The notes: generated by a model from the sequence alone, not told the origin. A stretch of DNA of 64,000 nt from Prevotella sp. E2-28 (GCF_022024055.1 NZ_CP091788.1:2046001-2110000); one strand, 5' to 3'; shown: positions 43,756-52,792, counted from the stretch's first letter. Numbers and translations are program-made.

Positions 43756-44676
43756 TTATTTATTAAGCCATGATGCAGCCTTACTGATATCTTCTGGTCT
43801 AGGCTGACGCACACCATGAAAATGCAAGTCGGCAGGCAACGAGTCAGCCACGCCGTCCTTTAATCCACACCTACGGCTTAACAATTTACTATAGTATCTT
43901 ACACCACGACTATTAATCGTGTCGCATGCTTCACTATATGCCTTCAGCATACCTTCTGTCAGACGATGACGAAGGGTATCAGCCTGAGAAGCCTCACTAG
44001 CCACCAGCACGCCCATGCAGACATTATTCCATTGTGTATCATAGAGCAATTCGGCCCCCATCTGTCGGGCAACTGTAGCCTGAGGTTCTGGCAGGAACAT
44101 AGCATCCATCGTTTCTGTCTCCAACATCTGCAGACGCACGCTGAGGTCATTAACCTGAATGCGGAACACATGTTCATCTGTTACAGAGGCACTATCTACC
44201 AACACATCAGCAAGCATAGCTGTAGCCGAATAGCGTGTCATCGCTATCATCTTGTTCTCCAGTTGCTTCAGTCGCTTGATTTTCGCATGTTTACCAGCCA
44301 GCAACTGCCATTGTAAATCCGTAGCAGTCAGGCAACGCAGAGACATGCCTTGACTCTTCATACGCTCAACACGCACAAGGTCGGTTACCATAGCATCTAC
44401 CCATCCGCTCTTAATAGCGGTATCACAATCCATCTGAGCCTGATATGGATAAAGACTCACGCTAACACCCTGACGCTTGAACATACCCTCCTCTTCTGCT
44501 ACAAACAATGGCAGACAGTCTATGGTTGGCATGACAGCAACACGAAGCGCAGCAGAATCAGCCTTCCATGCGTCAAGAGCATCTTCTGTTTTCTTGGTCT
44601 CATCACCACCGTTACCACAAGCTGTCATGCAAAGCACAGCCGTGGCAAGCGTAAAAAATAGCTTCATTCTATTCAT
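43756..44676 (-). CDS. Lipoprotein substrate-binding protein, NMT1/THI5-like
   Basis: The start is placed at MNRMKLFF (306 residues); 44667 is possible. The longer frame begins upstream of the TACTTTTG box at 44684-44691. The signal peptide ends in a lipobox, LCMTAC. The mature part begins RVAVMPTIDCLPLFVAEEEG, typical of NMT1/TauA-type periplasmic binding proteins. No ABC permease or ATPase gene is nearby, so the ligand and partner are unknown. The very short leader suggests leaderless translation. Confidence 0.75.
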   Translation of the reverse strand: MNRMKLFFTLATAVLCMTACGNGGDETKKTEDALDAWKADSAALRVAVMPTIDCLPLFVAEEEGMFKRQGVSVSLYPYQAQMDCDTAIKSGWVDAMVTDLVRVERMKSQGMSLRCLTATDLQWQLLAGKHAKIKRLKQLENKMIAMTRYSATAMLADVLVDSASVTDEHVFRIQVNDLSVRLQMLETETMDAMFLPEPQATVARQMGAELLYDTQWNNVCMGVLVASEASQADTLRHRLTEGMLKAYSEACDTINSRGVRYYSKLLSRRCGLKDGVADSLPADLHFHGVRQPRPEDISKAASWLNK

Positions 44677-44683
44677 TGTGGTG

Positions 44684-44691
44684 CAAAAGTA
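44684..44691 (-). promoter_or_regulatory. Promoter -7 box of the lipoprotein gene
   Basis: TACTTTTG on the minus strand, seven bases before the proposed ATG. Confidence 0.55.
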
Positions 44692-44753
44692 CAAATTTCT
44701 TTTGTAACTGCGAAATCATTCATCAATTACAAGAGTTAATAAAGTAAAAAGAC

Positions 44754-44784
44754 TTGTTGGATGCCCTTGAAATTAGTACCTTTG
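44754..44784 (+). promoter_or_regulatory. Promoter of radA
   Basis: TTG 44754-44756, 20 bases, TACCTTTG 44777-44784. Confidence 0.75.
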
Positions 44785-44811
44785 CAAGAGAATCGTCAAA
44801 GTTATATCAGA

Positions 44812-46203
44812 ATGGCAAAGGACAAGACAGCATACGTTTGCGAAAACTGTGGACAAGAATCTGCAAAATGGATTGGAAAATGTCCATCATGCGGCCAATG
44901 GAACACGTTTAAGGAAATCAAGATAAGCGATGACAGCGTACGACAGACGGCCACATCGGCAGCTGCGAAGGCGGGTCATGTATTACGTACCAACCGTGCA
45001 ATGAAGCTCAGCGAGATTAGTAGTCACGATGAGAAACGCATTGACATGGGCGACGGCGAGCTAAACCGCGTCCTTGGCGGAGGCCTTGTTCCTGGCAGTA
45101 TCGTTCTTTTAGGCGGAGAGCCTGGTATTGGAAAATCGACCTTGTCACTTCAAACCATGCTCGGCTTAACAGACAAGCGCATCCTTTATGTCAGCGGTGA
45201 GGAAAGCGCCCATCAGCTGAAGATGCGTGCAGAGCGTATCTTGAATGGTCGTCCTTGTCCTGAGGACTTCATGATTCTGTGCGAGAATGCGCTGGAGCAT
45301 ATCTTTGAGCATATCAAAGAAGAGAAGCCCGATATGGTCGTGGTTGACTCTATCCAGACTATTGCGACGGAAGATGTAGAATCGAGTGCCGGCTCTGTGG
45401 CTCAGGTTCGTGAGTGTGCTTCAGCCCTACTGCGATTTGCCAAGACAAGTGGCGTACCTGTGATTCTGATTGGTCACATCACTAAAGAAGGCACGCTGGC
45501 TGGTCCGAAGATTCTTGAGCATATCGTGGATACCGTCATTCAGTTTGAAGGCGACCAGCATTATATGTATCGTATTCTGAGAAGCATCAAGAACCGCTTT
45601 GGAAGTACGTCTGAGCTAGGTATTTACGAGATGCTGCAGAACGGACTCCGACAGGTGAGCAACCCTTCGGAACTGCTTCTGACACAAGACCACGAAGGCC
45701 TTTCAGGTATTGCCATTTCAAGTGCCATAGAAGGTGTACGCCCATTCCTTTTGGAGACGCAGGCTCTTGTCTCTTCAGCAGCTTATGGCACTCCTCAACG
45801 TTCTGCAACAGGATTCGACCAGCGAAGACTGAACATGCTGCTGGCTGTACTGGAAAAGCGCGTAGGCTTCAAACTGATGCAGAAGGATGTGTTTGTGAAT
45901 ATTGCAGGCGGACTGAGGGTTACTGACTTGGCCATGGACCTCTCTGTCATCGCGGCTGTTCTGTCTTCAAATGTTGATACCCCTATTGAAGCTGGCTGGT
46001 GTATGGCTGGCGAAGTTGGCCTGAGTGGTGAGGTTCGTCCTATCAATCGTATTGACCAGCGTATAGCCGAGGCCGAGAAGTTGGGATTCCAGCATATCAT
46101 CATACCTCGCCATAATATGCAAGGTCTCAACACGAAGAAATACAAAATTGAGATTCATCCTGTCAGAAAGGTAGAAGAGGCGCTACGTGCCCTCTTTGGC
46201 TAA
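44812..46203 (+). CDS. radA: DNA repair protein RadA
   Basis: 463 residues from MAKDKTAYVCENCG, 27 bases after the promoter box. A zinc finger uses Cys 10, 13, 24 and 27. The RecA-like core has Walker A GGEPGIGKST (101-110) and the RadA-specific KNRFG (260-264). The C-terminal third is Lon-protease-like. RadA drives branch migration in recombination. Confidence 0.96.
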   Translation: MAKDKTAYVCENCGQESAKWIGKCPSCGQWNTFKEIKISDDSVRQTATSAAAKAGHVLRTNRAMKLSEISSHDEKRIDMGDGELNRVLGGGLVPGSIVLLGGEPGIGKSTLSLQTMLGLTDKRILYVSGEESAHQLKMRAERILNGRPCPEDFMILCENALEHIFEHIKEEKPDMVVVDSIQTIATEDVESSAGSVAQVRECASALLRFAKTSGVPVILIGHITKEGTLAGPKILEHIVDTVIQFEGDQHYMYRILRSIKNRFGSTSELGIYEMLQNGLRQVSNPSELLLTQDHEGLSGIAISSAIEGVRPFLLETQALVSSAAYGTPQRSATGFDQRRLNMLLAVLEKRVGFKLMQKDVFVNIAGGLRVTDLAMDLSVIAAVLSSNVDTPIEAGWCMAGEVGLSGEVRPINRIDQRIAEAEKLGFQHIIIPRHNMQGLNTKKYKIEIHPVRKVEEALRALFG

Positions 46204-46225
46204 GCCCTTTCTCCCACTCTTTTTT

Positions 46226-48676
46226 TCAACGACTCTCGCGATATTCCGCGGGGGTCTGCTTATACTGATGGAAGAATGTGCCTATCAGATAGTTTGGCGT
46301 ATAGAAGCAGCACTCATTGGCAATTTGCTCTATACTCTTATTCGTCGATGTCAGCATCTCGGCAGCCTGTTTCAGACGATATACACGTGCCAAATCACGA
46401 GGATTCTTATAGATATTCGCCATCATCAATTCGTAGAAAGAAACCACATCCATTTCTGCCACAATACTTAGCTGAGCCATTGTCAGCTCACCCTTCATGT
46501 GATCCTGTACATAAGGAAGAATACGCATCATGACGTCTATAAATTCTGGCGTCAACTGAGTATCTGCATTCTCACTATCATGACGGAAATCTTCCTGCAA
46601 AGGTGACATCGTCTCGCTGGAACATGAGCTACAACGCTCAACAAACTGGCGTATCTTGCGTATGATATTTCCCTCACCATGGTTTCTGCGTATACGCATC
46701 CTTTCGTTATGCATATAGAAGCCAAAGTTAACCACCATGAAAATCAATGCGGCAATACACAGAACCCATAAAATACCTGTAGTCTGCCACCAAGGCTGAT
46801 TCACGATAATAGTCCAAGTAAAGGGATCTCCCGTCCACTGGTCAGGATACATAGAAGCCTGAAGTTCCAACTCATAAGTACCAGGTTCCAACTTCATCAA
46901 AGGCACATGCAACATACCCTTTGAGTCCACACGTCCACCACTATTAAAGTAAGAATACAATACCCATTCTTCATAGCCCTTGACGCCTTTCATACGAACC
47001 CTGTAATAAGTCTGCAACGGACGATAGTAGTTCAATGAAGAGAACGTCAGCGATACAGACGAGTGCTCACTACTCAGGATAATCTCTCTGGCACGCGACA
47101 AAGCCCTGTCAATCACTATATGATTATTAATCAGCACATCAGGTTCAATGTTGTTACCATTAACCATCAGACGTATCAACTTGGGGAAAAGCTTATAGGG
47201 ATGCGGCGTGTTAACCTCTTTGAAATCATCAGGGTTAAACACGATGAAATGATCGATGGCCTGCATCACTATTCTGCCATCATCCAAGAGCTTTCCTTTG
47301 CAGTTAACGAATGATTCGCTGGGTACACCGTCAACAACGCTAAAACTATTGATAAAGTCAGCATCGCCGCCCTTGAAGCTCACAAATGTAATACCGTTTG
47401 ACGTTGCAGCCCATATATTATGGTCCTTATCCTCTACCACCGTATGGACCACATTATTATATAAGCCATTTCTCTTTGAGAAAACAATGGGCTCTGACTG
47501 AGGTGTTTTATAGAGGAAAAGGCCTGTTGTCGTACCTATCCACGACCAGCCTCTGCTATCCATAAACATACAGTTGGCACGTTGTCCGTTAAACTCCGTG
47601 ATATTCTGCTCCTTCTCACTCAGCAGATCTGTATAATACTTAGCCTCTGGCGTATCCAGGTTATACGTCTGGAATGACAATTTTGCTGGACGCGAATAGA
47701 GCACTCCACGATTCTCTGTGCCAATCCACATACCATCCTGACGGTCAAAGGCTATCATATTACAGTCAGTCTTTACACGCTTACCGTTAGAAAGCTGAAA
47801 CTCTGAAACCCATTCCAAAGAATCCTTCTTGATATCGTAAATACCAAAGCCCTGCTCAGAAGGCAGATAGATACAATCCTTATGGAGTGAAAGATGGTTT
47901 ACATGATAGGGGAAAATCTTAACAACCGTCCATTTTAGCTTTTTGACGTCGAAATGCAGGAATACAGACTCTTTATCACCATTACGCACCTGATAATAGC
48001 CATCCTCATAACGCAAGATAGCCGATGTCTTGTTGAAACGCTGTGCTGTGTCCCAATCGTAGGCTCGCGTACGATGCACCGTTTTTCCAGTCTTCAAGTC
48101 CTGTCCTACCTCAGCACCTGTCTCATAGAATGTCAGCAGCAAATTATCAAACACATCCAGATCCTGAAGATTCTCATCACGCAACACCGTGTAGGTTTGC
48201 TGGTTCTCAACGCCCATAAGTCCTTTTTCCGTCAGGAGCCAAACGTGTCCCAGCGAATCTACAAACAAGTCCTGCAGAGGTTCCGTACATCCCATCCCCT
48301 TAATAACACTATCCACATCTGCCACGAATTCCTCCATGAGCAGATCCACACAAGTCACAGAATGGGTGTTCTTCAACCAAATATGATGCTTACGATCAAA
48401 GCTTAATTGGTAATTTCCTGAATAACGGGGTAACAGATACTGATAATCCTGACGGGTACCTATATGCGTAAAACTGGCACCATTATAGAAGTTCAGATTA
48501 CCCAGCGTGGATATGATCATACGGCCAGTCTTTGTACACACCAATACCTGAGCGCTGTTATCTGCCAATTCGTTAGAGGCATTAATAACCTGAAAAGTCC
48601 TTCCTTCAAAGGCCTCTATATTCAAGCTATTTAGCAGCAGCATTAGTACGGTAAAGACTCTCTGTATTGATTTCAT
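46226..48676 (-). CDS. Membrane propeller-sensor/AraC regulator, short form
   Basis: 816 residues: signal peptide (about 1-22), a propeller region with fewer recognisable repeats (SRGWSWIGTTTGLFLYK, HNIWAATSNGITFVS), a Y_Y_Y domain, a membrane helix (about 633-655), a short linker and an AraC HTH (about 712-816) ending YKQTPAEYRESR. No kinase or receiver is present. A promoter box TAACTTTG is at 48704-48711, followed by a TAGCCG/CGGCTA hairpin. The targets and ligand are unknown. Confidence 0.85.
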   Translation of the reverse strand: MKSIQRVFTVLMLLLNSLNIEAFEGRTFQVINASNELADNSAQVLVCTKTGRMIISTLGNLNFYNGASFTHIGTRQDYQYLLPRYSGNYQLSFDRKHHIWLKNTHSVTCVDLLMEEFVADVDSVIKGMGCTEPLQDLFVDSLGHVWLLTEKGLMGVENQQTYTVLRDENLQDLDVFDNLLLTFYETGAEVGQDLKTGKTVHRTRAYDWDTAQRFNKTSAILRYEDGYYQVRNGDKESVFLHFDVKKLKWTVVKIFPYHVNHLSLHKDCIYLPSEQGFGIYDIKKDSLEWVSEFQLSNGKRVKTDCNMIAFDRQDGMWIGTENRGVLYSRPAKLSFQTYNLDTPEAKYYTDLLSEKEQNITEFNGQRANCMFMDSRGWSWIGTTTGLFLYKTPQSEPIVFSKRNGLYNNVVHTVVEDKDHNIWAATSNGITFVSFKGGDADFINSFSVVDGVPSESFVNCKGKLLDDGRIVMQAIDHFIVFNPDDFKEVNTPHPYKLFPKLIRLMVNGNNIEPDVLINNHIVIDRALSRAREIILSSEHSSVSLTFSSLNYYRPLQTYYRVRMKGVKGYEEWVLYSYFNSGGRVDSKGMLHVPLMKLEPGTYELELQASMYPDQWTGDPFTWTIIVNQPWWQTTGILWVLCIAALIFMVVNFGFYMHNERMRIRRNHGEGNIIRKIRQFVERCSSCSSETMSPLQEDFRHDSENADTQLTPEFIDVMMRILPYVQDHMKGELTMAQLSIVAEMDVVSFYELMMANIYKNPRDLARVYRLKQAAEMLTSTNKSIEQIANECCFYTPNYLIGTFFHQYKQTPAEYRESR

Positions 48677-48754
48677 ATCGTTATAGCCGATTAATCACGG
48701 CTACAAAGTTAACGAAAAAAAAGAATTTCCCAAATTATTTTGAAGGAAAAAAAT

Positions 48755-48794
48755 AAAAAAAAGAAACATTTAGTCTAAAATGGCCAAATGTTTC
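48755..48794 (-). terminator. Terminator of tRNA-Pro
   Basis: GAAACATTT (48763-48771) pairs with AAATGTTTC (48786-48794); a T-run follows on the minus strand. Confidence 0.75.
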
Positions 48795-48810
48795 CTCTTT
48801 TTTTGCTTTG

Positions 48811-48883
48811 TCGAGGTGACAGGACTCGAACCTGCGACAGCCTGGTCCCAAACCAGGAACGCTACCAACTGCGCTACACCTCG
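48811..48883 (-). tRNA. tRNA-Pro (anticodon TGG)
   Basis: The acceptor arms CGAGGTG and CACCTCG pair perfectly. The anticodon stem CCTGG/CCAGG encloses the loop TTTGGGA, anticodon TGG. The T-arm has GGTTCGAGTCC. No CCA is encoded. The transcript has its own promoter and terminator. Confidence 0.97.
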
Positions 48884-48895
48884 TTTTTGCGGGTG

Positions 48896-48926
48896 CAAAG
48901 GTACACAATTTTTGTGACCCTTGCAA
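48896..48926 (-). promoter_or_regulatory. Promoter of tRNA-Pro
   Basis: TTG complement at 48924-48926, 20 bases, then TACCTTTG at 48896-48903 on the minus strand. Confidence 0.75.
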
Positions 48927-48938
48927 ATTTTTCCGCAA

Positions 48939-50126
48939 TTATTTTATAATTCCTTGCTCAACAAAGATTTTTTTCAGTGCTACGACAGAGCGTTCCACCT
49001 GTTCTTCGGTGTGAGTAGCCATCAAAGCATAGCGCACCAAAGTATCCTGTGGAGCACATGCAGGAGGTATAACTGGATTGATAAATACACCTGCATTGAA
49101 GGCCAAAGCCGTTACCAGGAATGTCTTGTCAGTATCTCTTACATAAAGAGGAATGATAGGACTCTCAGTATCGCCAATCTCAAATCCCTCCTCACGGAAG
49201 CGTCTCAAAGCATAGCGCGTTACCTTCCACAGTTTCTCAATGCGCTCAGGCTCCTGCTGAATGATGTGCAAAGCCTCCATAGCGGCAGCTGTAGCAGCGG
49301 GAGTGTTTGAAGCTGAGAAGATGTAGGTACGACAGGTGTGACGCAGCCAGTTGATAGTATCAGAATCAGCAGCGATAAAGCCACCAATTGAAGCCAGCGA
49401 CTTAGAGAATGTACCCATGATAAGGTCAACCTCATCAGTCAGTCCGAAGTGGTCACAAACACCACGTCCCTGCTTACCAAACACGCCGATACCATGAGCC
49501 TCGTCCACCATGATAGAGCAGTTATACTTATGCTTCAGCTTTACAATCTCAGGCAGTTTACAGAGGTCACCCTCCATTGAGAACACGCCATCTACAACGA
49601 TCAGCTTGATAGCCTCAGCGGGAAGTTTCTGAAGCACGCGCTCCAAATCCTCCATATCATTGTGCTTGTAATGAAGCTGCTTGGCAAAAGCCAGACGACG
49701 ACCATCAACGATAGAAGCGTGGTCACGATCATCACAAATCACGAAATCATCCTTTCCAAGCAATGCGGGGATTACACCCTGATTCACTGAGAAGCCAGTA
49801 CTAAAGCACAGACAGTCATCCTTGTGGATAAACTCTGCAATTTCCTTTTCTAATTGAACGTGCAAGTCCAACGTACCATTCAGGAAACGGCTTCCTGCAC
49901 AGCCAGAACCATATTTATCAAGCGCAGCCTTAGCCTTATCAATAATACGCTGATCGCCTGTGAGGCCTGTATATGCATTTGAGCCAAACATCAGAACATG
50001 ATGGCCACCCATCTCTACTTCTGTTCCTTGTTTACCCTCAATAGCGCGGAAATAAGGGTAAATTCCCTTAGCCATTGCTTCCTGAGGAATACGATACGAC
50101 TTGTATCTTTCTTGTAGTTGTCCCAT
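48939..50126 (-). CDS. spt: Serine palmitoyltransferase (sphingolipid synthesis)
   Basis: A PLP-dependent alpha-oxoamine synthase of 395 residues. The lysine motif is GTFSKSLASIGGF, the aspartate motif is MVDEAHGIGVFG, and the N-terminal YGSGCAGSRFLNGT matches serine palmitoyltransferases more than Kbl or BioF. It would condense serine with an acyl-CoA to start sphingolipid synthesis, as known in Bacteroides and Porphyromonas. It is divergent from a lipid kinase gene across 147 bp. Confidence 0.8.
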   Translation of the reverse strand: MGQLQERYKSYRIPQEAMAKGIYPYFRAIEGKQGTEVEMGGHHVLMFGSNAYTGLTGDQRIIDKAKAALDKYGSGCAGSRFLNGTLDLHVQLEKEIAEFIHKDDCLCFSTGFSVNQGVIPALLGKDDFVICDDRDHASIVDGRRLAFAKQLHYKHNDMEDLERVLQKLPAEAIKLIVVDGVFSMEGDLCKLPEIVKLKHKYNCSIMVDEAHGIGVFGKQGRGVCDHFGLTDEVDLIMGTFSKSLASIGGFIAADSDTINWLRHTCRTYIFSASNTPAATAAAMEALHIIQQEPERIEKLWKVTRYALRRFREEGFEIGDTESPIIPLYVRDTDKTFLVTALAFNAGVFINPVIPPACAPQDTLVRYALMATHTEEQVERSVVALKKIFVEQGIIK

Positions 50127-50159
50127 ATCTTTTGTTAGGTTTCACTTTTATTTGGGGTG

Positions 50160-50167
50160 CAAAGTTA
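50160..50167 (-). promoter_or_regulatory. Promoter -7 box of spt
   Basis: TAACTTTG on the minus strand, 34 bp before the spt ATG. Confidence 0.55.
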
Positions 50168-50261
50168 CACAAAATTCTTCAATTCGTGCACATTTTCCTA
50201 ATAAAAGTTTGTTTTTTTCTTTTTTCTATCTTTTTTGCAAGTCTTTTTCGTTCAAAATATG

Positions 50262-50269
50262 TAATTTTG
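50262..50269 (+). promoter_or_regulatory. Promoter -7 box of the lipid kinase
   Basis: TAATTTTG ends four bases before the ATG, the same spacing as at rsmG, so a leaderless transcript is likely. Confidence 0.6.
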
Positions 50270-50273
50270 CACT

Positions 50274-51239
50274 ATGCATAATCAGAAAAAGACCATTACT
50301 TTCATCATCAATCCCATTTCGGGAACCAAGTCGAAGGAGGCCCTCCCCTCGCTCGTCAGTCAGCATATTGACAGCAATCTTTATGACTGTGAAATCATCA
50401 AGACGCAATATGCAGGTCATGCAGCCGAGATTGCCAGGCAGTGTGCAGCTGACCACAAGGACATCTGCGTAGCAGTGGGTGGCGACGGTACCGTCAATGA
50501 AGTGGCGCGCTCATTGGCTCATAGTGATACGGCACTGGGCATCATTCCCTGCGGCTCTGGTAACGGTCTGGCTCGTCACCTTTGTCTTCCTATGGACATG
50601 AAGCAGGCCCTAGATATTATAAATATAGGTAAGACTGATCATTTTGACTATGGCGTCATTAACGACCAACCCTTCTTCTGTACTTGCGGCATGGGGTTCG
50701 ATGCCTATGTGTCATTGAAATTTGCCGAGTCAGGCAAACGCGGACTTGCCACCTATGTGGAAAATGTGTTGAAAGAAGGACTTACCTACAAACCCGACAC
50801 CTATATTATTACAGATGAGACGGGCGAACATCAGTACAAAGCCTTCCTCGTGGCCTGTGCCAATGCCTCGCAATATGGCAACAATGCCTATATCGCACCT
50901 GAAGCCTCTATGCAAGACGGTCTGCTTGATGTTATCATCATGGAGCCCTTCAATATCATTGAGGCAGCAAAAGTTGGCTTTGACCTCTTTGCGAAGACGC
51001 TGAAGAACAATAATCATATTCAGACATTCCAAGCCTGCAGCATTCATATCAGTCGTAATGAGCCTGGTGCCGTACATTTCGATGGCGACCCTACAAAGAT
51101 GGGAAAAGAAATTGACGTGCGCATAGAGCCCTTAGGACTCAAAGCCATCATTAACCCCCATCATACTCAGGATGAGGCAAAGGCTGGAAAAGTCATGAAT
51201 AATATCAGTAAGACCATCGACAAAATCCTTGTTGGATAG
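50274..51239 (+). CDS. Diacylglycerol kinase-family lipid kinase
   Basis: 321 residues. INPISGTKSK is the family N-terminal motif and VAVGGDGTVNEVARSL the nucleotide loop, followed by GIIPCGSGNGLARHL. YegS/DgkB-type kinases phosphorylate diacylglycerol or sphingoid bases. The divergent spt gene makes a sphingoid substrate plausible, but that is inference. Confidence 0.88.
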   Translation: MHNQKKTITFIINPISGTKSKEALPSLVSQHIDSNLYDCEIIKTQYAGHAAEIARQCAADHKDICVAVGGDGTVNEVARSLAHSDTALGIIPCGSGNGLARHLCLPMDMKQALDIINIGKTDHFDYGVINDQPFFCTCGMGFDAYVSLKFAESGKRGLATYVENVLKEGLTYKPDTYIITDETGEHQYKAFLVACANASQYGNNAYIAPEASMQDGLLDVIIMEPFNIIEAAKVGFDLFAKTLKNNNHIQTFQACSIHISRNEPGAVHFDGDPTKMGKEIDVRIEPLGLKAIINPHHTQDEAKAGKVMNNISKTIDKILVG

Positions 51240-51280
51240 TAGTTATTTAATGTACGCGAACCTATTTTAATATATCCATC

Positions 51281-51460
51281 ATGGAAATCTTCATCGTCAT
51301 AGCAATCATCATCGCCTCTGTTTCCTATGCCGTCAGACGCATTCGGCGCACCATAAAAGCCAAAAATTGCCCGTGCAACGACTGTCCTGGCTGTGCTTTA
51401 AAGGACCAGATGCAGAAAAAAGGCGTAAATACTTGCTGTGAGAAGAAAAAAATCACATAA
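51281..51460 (+). CDS. Small Cys-rich membrane protein, FeoB-associated type
   Basis: 59 residues: one membrane helix (MEIFIVIAIIIASVSYAVRR) then a cytosolic tail with CPCNDCPGC and CC. The layout is that of the FeoB-associated Cys-rich membrane proteins, but no feoB is seen here. Likely binds a metal or cluster. Confidence 0.65.
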   Translation: MEIFIVIAIIIASVSYAVRRIRRTIKAKNCPCNDCPGCALKDQMQKKGVNTCCEKKKIT

Positions 51461-51465
51461 AAATT

Positions 51466-51495
51466 TTGCCAGATAAAAAAAAATGGCTACCTTTG
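51466..51495 (+). promoter_or_regulatory. Promoter of tRNA-Cys
   Basis: TTG 51466-51468, 19 bases, TACCTTTG 51488-51495; partly overlaps the end of the Cys-rich gene region. Confidence 0.65.
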
Positions 51496-51548
51496 CATCC
51501 GCAAATCGGGCAATGATGCTTGAATCGCAATCAAATAAAAGCCAACTT

Positions 51549-51620
51549 GGTGCCTTGGATGAGTGGCTTAGTCAACGGTCTGCAAAACCGTCTACGGCGG
51601 TTCGAATCCGCCAGGCACCT
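51549..51620 (+). tRNA. tRNA-Cys (anticodon GCA)
   Basis: Acceptor arms GGTGCCT and AGGCACC. The loop CTGCAAA gives anticodon GCA, and the T-arm has GGTTCGAATCC. The discriminator is T, as normal for tRNA-Cys. No CCA is encoded. Confidence 0.97.
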
Positions 51621-51631
51621 CTCAGTAAAGT

Positions 51632-51675
51632 CCTGAAACCTCGATAAACAAAGGGTTTCAGGATTTTTCTTTTTA
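51632..51675 (+). terminator. Terminator of tRNA-Cys
   Basis: CCTGAAACC pairs with GGTTTCAGG around a 12-base loop, followed by ATTTTTCTTTTT. Confidence 0.88.
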
Positions 51676-51823
51676 TCAAATTTCATTTTGTCACGCATAT
51701 TCTTTCGAATCTGCAAAAAAATGTCACTTTTACAAAAAAAAATGGTCTATTTTTCTCTATTTTTCATAAAAATTTTGTACCTTTGCACCGAACTTATATT
51801 AGAAGCACAATTTACACAATAAA

Positions 51824-52363
51824 ATGGCTGAAGAATCACACAAAAACGACTGGAAATTCGGTGAAATAGTAACTTTGCCGAGGGAAAAGAAAGCGCTGAA
51901 AAAGAGTGGTTCAACGACCTACGAGCAGCTAATAGAATCACGCTACGTCTGCATTCGTGAAGCTACTGAAAATCAGCGTGGTATCCTTGCAAAGATTCTT
52001 GGAGAATACAAGTCTGAACGCATTATGATGGTGGGCGGACATCCGTTTAGCAAGGACGATCATGAAACCCTTTTCTACGGTTTTAACTACTTCAGTTATC
52101 CTTTCCCATCCAAGAAAGATGTGATAGAAGCACTTGACATTATCAGCAAAGACCAAACCCTTATCCATCAGTTCAAAAAACTCTCTGTACGCCTTAATAC
52201 GCAAGGAAAATTCTGGGTAAGCGAAACGTCAAGCCATCTGCTCATCAAGAAGAAACCGCTATGCTATGATGCCGCTTCGTGCGAACTATGCCCTGCCTCA
52301 GAAGATGATGCCCCTTACCGACTGACGCTGGTTTATTTCCAGAACGGAGAATTGTACTGGTAA
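51824..52363 (+). CDS. Unknown 179-residue cytoplasmic protein
   Basis: Starts MAEESHKNDWKFGEIVTLP after a TACCTTTG box at 51778-51785. No signal peptide or membrane helix. A late cluster of cysteines, CYDAASCELCPASED, could bind a metal. No family recognised. It stands alone between tRNA-Cys and a repeat-rich spacer. Confidence 0.6.
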   Translation: MAEESHKNDWKFGEIVTLPREKKALKKSGSTTYEQLIESRYVCIREATENQRGILAKILGEYKSERIMMVGGHPFSKDDHETLFYGFNYFSYPFPSKKDVIEALDIISKDQTLIHQFKKLSVRLNTQGKFWVSETSSHLLIKKKPLCYDAASCELCPASEDDAPYRLTLVYFQNGELYW

Positions 52364-52390
52364 TCTGATTGTATATCCTTCTTGTACACA

Positions 52391-52588
52391 TGGAAAAGCG
52401 CCTCAAACGTCTTAACCGTCTTAGCGTCTTTTTCCATAAATACACATACGCAAGATATAGATATAGTTAATATATATTAAATTATTTATATATTATATAT
52501 AAGGTACGTGAGCTTTGGGAGATTGCGCCTATCATTTTATGAATTCAGAAAAAACACAAAAGACGTTTAAGACGTTTGAGGCGCCTCC
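52391..52588. repeat. Long inverted-repeat element 2
   Basis: The left arm (52391-52436) contains GCGCCTCAAACGTCTTAA and repeated CGTCTT. The right arm (52542-52588) repeats GCGCCTCAAACGTCTTAA in inverse, 18 bp without mismatch. Between them is an AT-rich core (TATATATTAAATTATTTATA and similar). It has the same plan as the elements at 29363 and 32868. Confidence 0.75.
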
Positions 52589-52653
52589 CACCAACAAGCT
52601 AAGAAGCGCCCTAATTGTTTACACATTTTAACAGTCGAATAAAGGCAAAAAAG

Positions 52654-52684
52654 TTGGTTACCCTCATAAAAATTTGTAATTTTG
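52654..52684 (+). promoter_or_regulatory. Promoter of RNA element copy B
   Basis: TTG 52654-52656, 20 bases, TAATTTTG 52677-52684, then the same 15-base gap to GACACAAC as at copy A. Confidence 0.7.
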
Positions 52685-52699
52685 CACCGTCAATCGATA

Positions 52700-52792
52700 G
52701 ACACAACCTCGAAAGTTGCAATGCACAACCAGGCCAGTTGAGCACCACAACTTAAGAAGTTGTTATAACTTGAAGAAGTTGTTATAACTTGA
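52700..52792 (+). ncRNA. 22-nt hairpin-unit RNA element, copy B
   Basis: Three units start with CACAAC at 22-base steps, and AGTTG follows in each, so each folds into a small hairpin; unit 3 is a perfect ACAACTT-AAG-AAGTTGT. Two AAGAAGTTGTTATAACTTG repeats follow. No coding gene lies downstream on this strand; the GH13 gene ends at 52782 from the opposite direction, so the 3' part may overlap it in antisense. Confidence 0.55.

Noticed and set aside
48939..50126. Kbl or BioF instead of serine palmitoyltransferase
   Set aside because: The motif set and the neighbouring lipid kinase fit SPT better; no biotin or threonine genes are near. Not fully excluded.
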